Shown piece by piece: positions 34,555 through 43,068 of a stretch of 64,000 nucleotides of DNA (positions are counted from its first letter, which is position 1; every line of letters starts with the position of its first letter). The DNA is from an uncultured Lachnospiraceae bacterium (GTDB taxonomy: Bacteria > Bacillota > Clostridia > Lachnospirales > Lachnospiraceae). The translations under genes were made by a program, and so were the position numbers. The stretch lies in NCBI GenBank assembly GCA_910587045.1, contig CAJULG010000002.1, forward strand, positions 229,661 through 293,660, in the 5' to 3' direction. The notes under the pieces are model-generated. The model was given only the letters and a program-made list of their open reading frames with translations, was not told where the DNA came from and made no database searches.

Positions 34555-35343
34555 ATGGCAACATTTGAAACGGAAATGAAGCGAGCGTATAGCGAGGCAC
34601 TAGCCCCCTACGGGTTTAAGAAACTCAAGGGCAGGTATCCTTACTTCGTAAGGATGGTGGGAGAGGAGATCCTGCAGGTGATCACCTATTATAACGAGTG
34701 GGCAATGAACCCGAGGAGGACATTCTGTATGGTGTGTGGTATGGCAACAGTATATCGAGGGGAAATAGATTTAGAATCCAGTCCCAGAGATAATACTTCA
34801 TGGAGACAGCCTTATCGGGAGATATATATGGATTCGCATCCATTCTGTTCCAGGGAAGATGTGCCAAAGTATTCCTTTGAATATGAAATGCCGGATGAAC
34901 CGTCTGCACAGAAATTTCCAAGAGAGGTCATCCCTTATCCGTTGCCATCCATGCAGGAGGCGATCGAGCATACCCTTGATCTGACAAAACAGGAGATAAT
35001 CCCGGTTTTTGATACCGTAACGGATCTAAAGACCTGTGCGAAATATTTCCATAAATATGATTCGCTATGTATGCATATGGATGAAAGATCGCCGTTTGAC
35101 TGGGTACTAAATTATAGAGAACAACTGTTCAATCTTAAGGTGTATAACAATGCAGATGAATTTTCGGCAACAAGGCTGGAAATATATGGTGAGGAGACAA
35201 TGCCATCAGAGGGACTTCAGAAGCAGACAGCATTGTTTGAAAGACTATTGAATGATCCGGACATTCATGCAAAAGCTCTTGCAGAGCTGGAACGGAGGAG
35301 ACAGCGAAATACGGAAACCTTACGGGGATACGGACTGTTATAG
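34555..35343 (+). CDS. putative immunity protein, DUF4304-like (copy 1)
   Basis: This 262-residue cytosolic protein has no signal peptide. The start at 34555 follows AAGGAGG; the frame is open from 34522. The N-terminus (residues 1-46: FETEMKRAYSEALAPYGFKK, then YPYFVRMVGEEILQVITYY) resembles DUF4304-type proteins, which are often immunity-like. It is identical over those 46 residues to the protein at 35665. The middle part diverges, and both end LRGYGLL. It is followed 32 bp later by a truncated copy of the exported protein. By context I infer an immunity or accessory role, but I have no direct functional evidence. Confidence 0.75.
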   Translation: MATFETEMKRAYSEALAPYGFKKLKGRYPYFVRMVGEEILQVITYYNEWAMNPRRTFCMVCGMATVYRGEIDLESSPRDNTSWRQPYREIYMDSHPFCSREDVPKYSFEYEMPDEPSAQKFPREVIPYPLPSMQEAIEHTLDLTKQEIIPVFDTVTDLKTCAKYFHKYDSLCMHMDERSPFDWVLNYREQLFNLKVYNNADEFSATRLEIYGEETMPSEGLQKQTALFERLLNDPDIHAKALAELERRRQRNTETLRGYGLL

Positions 35344-35375
35344 AAACTAAAGTATAAGATTGAAAGGAGTCTAAG

Positions 35376-35600
35376 ATGAAATTAAAGAAAAACTTTAAAC
35401 GTTGGCTGTCCATATTAGTGGCAGTGGCAGTCTCGTTATCAAGTGTGATGCCGACGCCAGTGTATGCGGCGGGAGATGAAAGCAATGATTTTACTTCATC
35501 AATGGCATCATCTATTGAGCATGAAATAGAAAAAACGGCGGAAGGCCGGGCAGATGCAGAATCCTGTAACAGAAGCAGTATATTTTTCACCCCTGTTTAA
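35376..35600 (+). pseudogene. truncated stub of the exported RTX/nuclease-like protein
   Basis: This 74-codon frame begins MKLKKNFKRWLSILVAVAV and has a signal peptide ending PTPVYAA. Its first 63 residues match the first 63 of the 1303-residue protein at 36589 (both reach GRADAES). It then reads 11 unrelated residues and stops. The ribosome binding site and 32-bp spacer upstream are also conserved with copy 2. I read it as a duplicated toxin-like gene that lost everything after its export signal. It might still produce a short exported peptide. Confidence 0.8.
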
Positions 35601-35664
35601 AATTACATAGATTAAGAAGCCAGTAAATCAAAGCAACAATCAACAGAAAAAGGAGGAAAGAAGA

Positions 35665-36555
35665 GTGGCAACATTTGAAACCGAGATGAAACGGGCGTAC
35701 AGTGAGGCGCTAGCCCCCTATGGATTTAAGAAACTCAAGGGAAGGTATCCTTACTTCGTAAGAATGGTGGGAGAGGAAATCCTGCAGGTGATCACCTATT
35801 ATAAGGACAAAGGACTGGAGCCGTCACAGGTATTCTGTATGTTTTGCGGTATCGCAACGGTATACAGAAAAAAAATAAATTTAGAATGTAGTCCCAGGGA
35901 TAATACTTTATGGTTGCTTCCTTATCGGAATATATATATGGATTCTCATCCATTCTGTTCTTGGGAGGATGTACCAGAGTATTCGTTTGAATATGAAATG
36001 CCAGAGGAAATGTCCTTGCGGAGATTAGAAAATGCTACAAAATACGGTGGTGTGATAAAGGTCGTCAGTCCGTATCCACTGCCAACCATGCAGGAGGCTA
36101 TTGAGCGGAGCCTTGATCTAACAAGACAAGAGATAATCCCAGTATTTAATACAGTAACTGATTTGAAAAGTTGCGCGGAATATTATCAGAAATATGATTC
36201 ACTATGTATACATATGGATGAAAGATTTCCGTTTGACTGGGTACTAAATTATAGAGAACAATTGTTCAATCTTAAAGTGTATGACAGTGCAGATGAATTC
36301 TCAAAGGCAAGGAGTAAGGATAGGAAATTAAATATCCAGGTGGTTCAACATAGAAACAAGAATAAATGGCCGAGTTATTTAGAAATAGATAGTGAGGAGA
36401 CAATGTGGTCAGAGGCGAACGAAGCAAATCAAAAGCAGACAGCATTGTTTGAAAAACTATTGAACGATCCGGAAATTCATACAGAAGCCCTTGCAGAACT
36501 GGAACTGAGAAGACAGCAGAATACGGAAACCTTACGGGGATATGGGTTGTTATAA
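35665..36555 (+). CDS. putative immunity protein, DUF4304-like (copy 2)
   Basis: This 296-residue paralog of the protein at 34555 starts with GTG at 35665, with AAAAAGGAGG upstream as in copy 1. Residues 1-46 are identical to copy 1. The central part differs at many positions, and there are insertions of about 34 residues in total (near RLENATKYGG and SKARSKDRKLN). No signal peptide or membrane helix is seen, so it should act in the cytosol. It lies 33 bp upstream of the full-length exported protein, and its pattern of conserved ends and diverged core suits an immunity protein matched to a specific toxin. The role is inferred. Confidence 0.75.
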   Translation: MATFETEMKRAYSEALAPYGFKKLKGRYPYFVRMVGEEILQVITYYKDKGLEPSQVFCMFCGIATVYRKKINLECSPRDNTLWLLPYRNIYMDSHPFCSWEDVPEYSFEYEMPEEMSLRRLENATKYGGVIKVVSPYPLPTMQEAIERSLDLTRQEIIPVFNTVTDLKSCAEYYQKYDSLCIHMDERFPFDWVLNYREQLFNLKVYDSADEFSKARSKDRKLNIQVVQHRNKNKWPSYLEIDSEETMWSEANEANQKQTALFEKLLNDPEIHTEALAELELRRQQNTETLRGYGLL

Positions 36556-36588
36556 GAACAAAGGGATAAGATTGAAAGGAGTATTAAG

Positions 36589-39500
36589 ATGAAATTAAAG
36601 AGAAGCTTTAAGCGATGGCTGTCCATTTTACTGGCAGTGGCGGTATTATTGACTACTGTGATGCCGACACCGGTGTATGCGGCGGGAGAAAACGACAATG
36701 ATGTTACCTCGTCGATTCAATCATCCATTGAACATGAAATGGAAAAAGAAGCAGAGGGTCGGGCAGATGCAGAATCGCCCAATAGTAAAACCAAAGCAAA
36801 TGACTGGAGAAATGCACGTTATAAAGATAAATTAGCTTGGAATTACTTTCACAATCGGGTACAAGAAAATATTATATCCAAGGTTGGAGGTGTAAAAAGA
36901 GAAGTACAAATAGCATTAATGGATTATAACGTAGAAACTGGTAAATATGAAGAAATAGGAAAAAATGGCCGGGCAGACCTATATTTAGAGGAGGGTAAAG
37001 GGAATAGCAAGAAAACCTACATCTGGGAAGTAAAACCATCTTCCTATATTTCTGGGTCAAAGCGGAATACTGCCCTGAATCAGTTAAATAAGTATATTCA
37101 ATCGGTTCCGAATGCCCAGGCTGGGGGCAGTCAGATTACGGATGGGGAGTTTACCCAGTTAGTGACAGGCAAGGATAAGGATGGAGTATATGAGGTGACT
37201 TATACGATTTATTATGAGGTAGCCTCCGATGGCCTGATCTTCTATCACTTTGTGCGCGGGCAGGAGCGGAGAAAGGAAAAGGATGAGGAGGCATCCTCAG
37301 CTTCGGCTGCAGCATCGACACCGATACATAATGTGACGCCGGAGACGGGGGGTGGATTTGTTCAGGTGATCAAGCCGAATGAGAACCCGGATTATAGTAT
37401 CATAGTAGCGATCGGGGCTGTTGTGGCAGTTGCGGGTACCTGGGGAGCTTATCACATTTATAAGAGTAAGAGTACGGCAGCGCATACATCGGTGGATGAT
37501 GCTATAGCTGCGGAAACTGCTGAATACATGGAAACTGTAGGGAAATATATGGGGGACAAGGTTATTCCGTTTCCGGCTCCCGGTGCCGGGGGTGTTAATG
37601 TTGCCGGTATAAATGTTCTGGTTGCCCAGATGGGGCTTTCAGAAGATGATGCAAAGGAATTATATAATGCGACCATGGATTATCTGGATGTGATTGAGGT
37701 ATTTATTGGTGAGGATTTTGCAAATGAACTTTTTGCTGCTATGGAACAGGGGGATATAGCAAGGATTAATGAGCTTCTTAAGCTTATCCAGGAAGAATCA
37801 GAGGACTTTGATAAGGCGGGCGAGGCACAGCCGCCGAGAGATCCGTTAGTCATCGATCTGGGTGCCGCAGGAATTGAACTGCATTCTCTGGAGAACGGAG
37901 TGTATTTCGATCTGGACAATAACGGCTTTTCTGAACGGACAGCATGGATCGGCACAGAAGATGGCTTTCTGGCTCTGGATCGGGATGGAAATGGAATGAT
38001 TGACAATGGAGGAGAACTGTTTGGTGATCAGGTTATCCTGGAAAATGGAGAGAAGTCTTCTTCCGGCTTTGAAGCGCTGGCAGAGCTGGATGAGAATGAG
38101 GACAAGGTGATCGACAGTGCAGATGCTGGTTATGGTCGGTTACAGGTATGGGTGGACAGGAACCATAATGGAGTATCAGAATCTAATGAATTAAAGACAT
38201 TGTCGGAGCTGGGAATCTGCTCCATCAGCCTGGATCACAGGGAGATCAGCTTTATAGATGATGAGACGGGAACCCGGATCGCAGAGACCGCAGATGTGGA
38301 GATCAGCAGGGACGGCAGTACGGTTACGGTAGAAATCAGTGAATTCTGGTTCCCGGTGAACGCTTCGGATACCACACATGGAAGCACTGTGACTGCCGGT
38401 AATGTTCCGGGTATCGATCAGGCAATAGAGGCAGACGAGAGTGGGAGGCTGCGGGAACTCGTAGCGCATTTTCGTGCATCGGATGATATTATAGAAAAGC
38501 GGTATGATGTGAAGCAGATTCTGTATCTGCTGACCGGAGCTTCAGAGATTGCACCGAACAGCCGGGGCGGTAATATAGATGCAAGGGATCTGGCAGTGAT
38601 CGAGGCATTTATGGGACGGGAATTCAATGGCGTAGGCGGTACCAGTCCGAATGTGAATGCGGCGGCAATCTTAAAGGATATCTGCATGGATATCGAGAAC
38701 CGGTATTACAGCATCCTGAACCTGGATGCTGGTCTTGGCGGCTGTCTTTATGCAGGCTTTGTATATGAGGACGGGGATGGGAATGAGGATCTGAATCTGT
38801 CTCTGCTGTATTATTCGATGGATGTGAGGATTGCAGAGGGAGAGAACATCGACACCATGCTGTATGATCTGCTGGTATACCTGCAGTCCTATGATGCAGC
38901 ACACGGAACGGATGCATTCCGGGAATGCAGTGACTATTATGGGCCCCGTTCTGCCCGTTATGCGGAGCTTGTAGCGCTTTCCAGATCGGGGAGCATATAT
39001 ATCGGGACAGAGGGAGATGATTCCTATGCCGGTACGGGCCGGAATGACTTTATATTCGGAGAGGCAGGCAATGATGTCTTAAGCGGAGGCGGCGGCATGG
39101 ATTTCCTCTATGGCGGAACCGGAAATGATATCCTCTGCGGGAATGAAGGAAACGACCATCTCTATGGTGGAGAAGGGGATGATATCCTGGACGGCGGTGC
39201 CGGGGATGATGTCTATTATTTCCATGCCGGAGATGGCAGGGACAGTATTCTGGACAAGGAGGGACAGAATGTGATTATATTTGGAGACGGACTTTCTTCC
39301 GATGCGGTAAAGGCATACCGGAGTAACTGGAATGATCTGCGGATCACCTTTACAGGCCTTCCGGACAGTCTCATCCTTAAGGATTACTGTATCGATGAAG
39401 CAGCAAGGAACTTCCGGCTTGTATTCCCGGATGGCATGTTCTGCGCAGCGGCTGACAGCGACAGTGTTCTTCGGAGCATCTATGATACGACAGCAACGGA

Positions 39501-40500
39501 ATATATGCCGACGGTTTATACGGACGGGGTCACGCTGATCTCTTCCCGGGGGGATGATGAACTTACGGGTAGCGAGGCTTCCGATACCCTGATTGGTGGC
39601 GACGGGAATAACCGGATCCTTGGAAATGGCGGCGACGACAGTCTGGACGGCGGAACGGGAAGGGATTACTTAAGCGGCGGTCCCGGCCATGATACATACA
39701 TCTACCGGCAGGGATACGGTACGGATACCATCCTGGATTCAGAGGGAATGAACACCATTGAGATATATGGATATACCGCTTCAGCGGTGCAGGCCTTCCG
39801 GACGGACTGGAACGATATGACGCTTGTCATGGATGGCAGCGGGGAAGCCGGTTTACAGGATGATTCCGCAGATAAGATCGTGCTGGAAGGATTCTTTTTA
39901 TCAGAAGCATACCGGAATTTCTATTTATCCTTTGAGGGAGCCGTTATTTCTGCAGCCGCTGCCGGAAGTCCGCTCCGGACGCTGTACGGTACGACGGGCA
40001 GTGATTTTATGACGGGCTTTGATGACGGAGGCATTACGCTGTATGGAGGCGAAGGAGACGATACGCTGAGCGGTACCCGGGCCTGTGACCATCTTTCTGG
40101 TGGAAATGGGAATGACAGGATCTCAGGCGGCGCCGGGGATGATGTAATAAATGGCGGCAGTGGAAATGACGTGTTGGAAGGCGGAGAAGGAAATGACACC
40201 TATCTGTTTGATCCGGGCAGCGGAACCGATATCCTGAACGACAGTCAGGGCGTGAATGTACTGTACTTCGGGGAAGGCTTTGACTGGAGAACGATTAAGG
40301 TCCGCCGGCAGGACTGGAATGATCTTGCCGTAACCTTTGCTGATATGGAGGATGCGATCATTCTCCGGGGATATTTTGTATCAGAGGAGAACCGGTGGTT
40401 CTGCCTTGTCTTTGCAGACGGGAGCCGGTTTGAATGGGATGCGGCAGAGAATCCGCTGCTGCAGTTCTTTCTGGCAGAAGTGAGTGAAGGGACGGAATAA
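36589..40500 (+). CDS. Sec-exported protein with nuclease-like N-terminus and RTX calcium-binding repeats
   Basis: This 1303-residue protein starts after AAAGGAG. A signal peptide (1-31, cleavage near VYA-AG) is followed by a PD-(D/E)XK-like segment (about 75-225) with D130 in NGRADLYL, E147-x-K149 in YIWEVKP and a later QLNKYI. A second hydrophobic helix (about 271-289) comes next. EF-hand-like repeats (about 437-535) include DLDNNGFSERT, DRDGNGMIDNG and DRNHNGVSESNE. Three RTX blocks (about 805-885, 984-1045, 1133-1213) of GGxGND type follow, each with a calcium-binding-protein-related beta segment ending in forms such as LVFPDG or LVFADG. RTX proteins usually use type I secretion in Gram-negatives; here a Sec signal is present. 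A secreted nuclease toxin is the leading guess; a calcium-dependent adhesin is the alternative. Confidence 0.8.
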   Translation: MKLKRSFKRWLSILLAVAVLLTTVMPTPVYAAGENDNDVTSSIQSSIEHEMEKEAEGRADAESPNSKTKANDWRNARYKDKLAWNYFHNRVQENIISKVGGVKREVQIALMDYNVETGKYEEIGKNGRADLYLEEGKGNSKKTYIWEVKPSSYISGSKRNTALNQLNKYIQSVPNAQAGGSQITDGEFTQLVTGKDKDGVYEVTYTIYYEVASDGLIFYHFVRGQERRKEKDEEASSASAAASTPIHNVTPETGGGFVQVIKPNENPDYSIIVAIGAVVAVAGTWGAYHIYKSKSTAAHTSVDDAIAAETAEYMETVGKYMGDKVIPFPAPGAGGVNVAGINVLVAQMGLSEDDAKELYNATMDYLDVIEVFIGEDFANELFAAMEQGDIARINELLKLIQEESEDFDKAGEAQPPRDPLVIDLGAAGIELHSLENGVYFDLDNNGFSERTAWIGTEDGFLALDRDGNGMIDNGGELFGDQVILENGEKSSSGFEALAELDENEDKVIDSADAGYGRLQVWVDRNHNGVSESNELKTLSELGICSISLDHREISFIDDETGTRIAETADVEISRDGSTVTVEISEFWFPVNASDTTHGSTVTAGNVPGIDQAIEADESGRLRELVAHFRASDDIIEKRYDVKQILYLLTGASEIAPNSRGGNIDARDLAVIEAFMGREFNGVGGTSPNVNAAAILKDICMDIENRYYSILNLDAGLGGCLYAGFVYEDGDGNEDLNLSLLYYSMDVRIAEGENIDTMLYDLLVYLQSYDAAHGTDAFRECSDYYGPRSARYAELVALSRSGSIYIGTEGDDSYAGTGRNDFIFGEAGNDVLSGGGGMDFLYGGTGNDILCGNEGNDHLYGGEGDDILDGGAGDDVYYFHAGDGRDSILDKEGQNVIIFGDGLSSDAVKAYRSNWNDLRITFTGLPDSLILKDYCIDEAARNFRLVFPDGMFCAAADSDSVLRSIYDTTATEYMPTVYTDGVTLISSRGDDELTGSEASDTLIGGDGNNRILGNGGDDSLDGGTGRDYLSGGPGHDTYIYRQGYGTDTILDSEGMNTIEIYGYTASAVQAFRTDWNDMTLVMDGSGEAGLQDDSADKIVLEGFFLSEAYRNFYLSFEGAVISAAAAGSPLRTLYGTTGSDFMTGFDDGGITLYGGEGDDTLSGTRACDHLSGGNGNDRISGGAGDDVINGGSGNDVLEGGEGNDTYLFDPGSGTDILNDSQGVNVLYFGEGFDWRTIKVRRQDWNDLAVTFADMEDAIILRGYFVSEENRWFCLVFADGSRFEWDAAENPLLQFFLAEVSEGTE

Positions 40501-40529
40501 CCGGGTTTACCGGTAGTCCGGACAGAGAG

Positions 40530-40570
40530 AATCCTGCTTTTATGAATGACTTGTTTATAAAAGCGGGATT
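40530..40570 (+). terminator. 14-bp hairpin closing the accessory locus
   Basis: The arms at 40530-40543 and 40557-40570 pair over 14 bp (one G-T), starting AATCCTGC. The flanking tract (CTTTCG) is a weak T-run. Confidence 0.7.
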
Positions 40571-40608
40571 CTTTCGTTGTACAAAAGGCACAATGCAGGA
40601 GGAAATGC

Positions 40609-40637
40609 TTGTATTTTCCTGCATCGTATGTTAAAAT
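40609..40637 (+). promoter_or_regulatory. promoter for pnp
   Basis: TTGTAT (40609-40614) and TAAAAT (40632-40637) are 17 bp apart, with TGT before the -10. It leaves a leader of roughly 100 nt before the pnp start at 40748. Thus pnp has its own promoter after the inserted locus. Confidence 0.6.
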
Positions 40638-40747
40638 ATTACAGATTGTGTAGGATGCAAACCGAGACTGCTAAAAAGGTCATTGGTGCAGTGATTTTTT
40701 TAGTTGTTTCGGTTTCTTATACAAAAAACAAAAAAGGAGATACGATC

Positions 40748-42829
40748 ATGTATAAGCAATTTACTATGGAGCTGGCAGGAAGAACCCTGCGGGTAGATAT
40801 CGGCAGAGTGGGTGCCCAGGCAAACGGTTGTGCGTTCATGCATTATGGCGATACAGTTGTATTATGTACGGCAACTGCGTCAGAGAAGCCGAGGGAGGGA
40901 ATTGATTTCTTCCCGTTAAGTGTAGAGTTTGAAGAAAAGATGTATTCAGTCGGCAAGATCCCGGGCGGCTTTAACAAGCGGGAAGGCAAGGCATCCGAGA
41001 ATGCAGTGCTGACCTCCCGTGTCATTGACCGTCCGATGCGTCCGTTATTCCCGAAGGATTACCGGAATGATGTTACACTGAATAATATGGTCATGTCCGT
41101 AGATCCGGAGTGCAGGCCGGAATTAGTGGCCATGCTTGGCTCTGCCATTGCAACCAGCATTTCCGATATTCCGTTTGACGGGCCATGTGCCACGACGCAG
41201 GTCGGACTGGTAGACGGGGAATTCATCATCAACCCGTCCCAGAAGCAGTGGAAGGAGGGCGATCTGCAGCTGACGGTCGCTTCAACCAGTGAAAAGGTCA
41301 TTATGATCGAAGCCGGCGCAAACGAGGTGCCGGAGGCAACGATGATCGATGCCATTTATAAGGCACACGGGATCAACCAGTCGATCATTGCCTTTATCAA
41401 TCAGATCGTAGCAGAGGTTGGAAAGCCGAAGCATGAATATGTCAGCTGTGCAGTACCGGCAGAGTTATTTGAGGCAATGAAGGCCATTGTAACACCGGAG
41501 GAGATGGAAGAGGCTGTATTCACCGATGAGAAGCAGGTACGGGAGGAGAATATCCGCCAGATCACCGCAAAGCTGGAAGAAGCCTTTGCAGAAAAGGAAG
41601 AATGGCTGGCTGTGCTTGGTGAGGCTATTTACCAGTATCAGAAGAAGACGGTTCGTAAGATGATCCTGAAGGATCACAAGCGTCCGGATGGACGTGCCAT
41701 CAATCAGATCCGTCCGCTGGCGGCAGAGGTAGATATCATTCCAAGAGTACATGGCTCCGGTATGTTCACCAGAGGCCAGACGCAGATCTGTAATGTATGT
41801 ACCCTGGCTCCGTTATCGGAGATTCAGAAGGTAGACGGTCTGGATCCGAATGAGACAAGCAAGCGTTATATGCATCATTATAATTTCCCGTCCTACTCGG
41901 TTGGTGAGACCAAGCCATCCAGAGGCCCGGGACGCCGGGAGATCGGTCATGGCGCTCTGGCAGAAAAGGCACTGGTTCCAGTGCTTCCGAGCGAAGAGGA
42001 GTTTCCATATGCGATTCGTACTGTATCCGAGACCTTTGAGTCCAACGGTTCTACCTCCCAGGCTTCTGTCTGTGCATCCACCCTGTCCCTGATGGCAGCC
42101 GGTGTACCGATCAAGAAGCAGGTAGCCGGTATTTCCTGTGGCCTGGTAACCGGCGATACGGATGAGGATTATATCGTATTAACGGATATTCAGGGGCTGG
42201 AGGATTTCTTCGGCGATATGGACTTTAAGGTAGCCGGTACCCATGATGGTATTACTGCCATCCAGATGGATATCAAGATTCATGGTCTGACCCGTCCGAT
42301 CGTGGAAGAGGCCATTGCAAGAACGAAAGAAGCAAGAGAATATATTATCAACAATGTACTGACACCGGCGATCGCAGCGCCGCGTCCGACAGTCGGCGAG
42401 TATGCACCGAAGATTGAACAGATGAAGGTGGATCCGGAGAAGATCGGTGAGATCATCGGACAGAAGGGCAAGACGATTAATGCGATCATAGATGAAACCG
42501 GCGTGAAGATTGATATTGATGACGATGGCACGGTATATATCTGTGGTGTTGAACGGGAAGGGATTGACCGGGCGATCCAGATCATACATTCCATCGTGGA
42601 TCCGATCGAGGTCGGCAAGACCTACGAAGGAACCGTGGTACGGATCATGCCGTATGGTGCTTTTGTAGAATTATCACCGAACAAGGATGGTATGATCCAC
42701 ATTTCCAAGCTGGCAAAGGAGCGGGTTGCCAAGGTGGAGGATGTGGTGAACATCGGCGATCCGGTCCGGGTAAAATGCATCGGTGTAGAGATGGGTAAGA
42801 TCAGTCTGAGCCTGAAGGATGCTGAATAA
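40748..42829 (+). CDS. pnp: polyribonucleotide nucleotidyltransferase (PNPase)
   Basis: The start at 40748 (693 residues) is preferred because AAAGGAG lies eight bases before it; the frame opens at 40577 without one. This trimeric 3-prime to 5-prime phosphorolytic exoribonuclease has two RNase PH-like domains joined by a helical linker. A KH domain (EKIGEIIGQKGKTINAIID) and an S1 domain (GTVVRIMPYGAFVEL) follow. The C-terminus stops just after S1 without an extension. The gene is usually adjacent to rpsO. Confidence 0.97.
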   Translation: MYKQFTMELAGRTLRVDIGRVGAQANGCAFMHYGDTVVLCTATASEKPREGIDFFPLSVEFEEKMYSVGKIPGGFNKREGKASENAVLTSRVIDRPMRPLFPKDYRNDVTLNNMVMSVDPECRPELVAMLGSAIATSISDIPFDGPCATTQVGLVDGEFIINPSQKQWKEGDLQLTVASTSEKVIMIEAGANEVPEATMIDAIYKAHGINQSIIAFINQIVAEVGKPKHEYVSCAVPAELFEAMKAIVTPEEMEEAVFTDEKQVREENIRQITAKLEEAFAEKEEWLAVLGEAIYQYQKKTVRKMILKDHKRPDGRAINQIRPLAAEVDIIPRVHGSGMFTRGQTQICNVCTLAPLSEIQKVDGLDPNETSKRYMHHYNFPSYSVGETKPSRGPGRREIGHGALAEKALVPVLPSEEEFPYAIRTVSETFESNGSTSQASVCASTLSLMAAGVPIKKQVAGISCGLVTGDTDEDYIVLTDIQGLEDFFGDMDFKVAGTHDGITAIQMDIKIHGLTRPIVEEAIARTKEAREYIINNVLTPAIAAPRPTVGEYAPKIEQMKVDPEKIGEIIGQKGKTINAIIDETGVKIDIDDDGTVYICGVEREGIDRAIQIIHSIVDPIEVGKTYEGTVVRIMPYGAFVELSPNKDGMIHISKLAKERVAKVEDVVNIGDPVRVKCIGVEMGKISLSLKDAE

Positions 42830-42872
42830 AAGCAAAGGATATAGAAGGCGAAGATAAGTATATTAAATAATG

Positions 42873-42911
42873 GACAACAGGCGGGTGTAAGAATTGCACC
42901 TGCCTGTTGTC
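42873..42911 (+). terminator. terminator-like hairpin after pnp
   Basis: GACAACAGGC (42873-42882) pairs with GCCTGTTGTC (42902-42911), and the stem continues inward through GGTG/CACC around a 9-base loop. The downstream tract is not T-rich. Confidence 0.65.
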
Positions 42912-42983
42912 TGTCTATTGTGTGCAATTCACTGTTTTCAATTAATAGAAAAAGCTATGCTTTTCCTGCTGAGCAACTAAAAT

Positions 42984-43012
42984 TTGCGTAAGTGCAACTG
43001 AAACTTTATATG
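42984..43012 (+). promoter_or_regulatory. possible promoter for the LRR protein
   Basis: TTGCGT (42984-42989) and TATATG (43007-43012) are separated by 17 bp, 57 bp before the start at 43069. The match is modest. Confidence 0.3.
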
Positions 43013-43068
43013 AAAAAGAACGAGATTTTGGTAGTGTTATATCAATAAAAAACAGGAGGAATTGCAGG

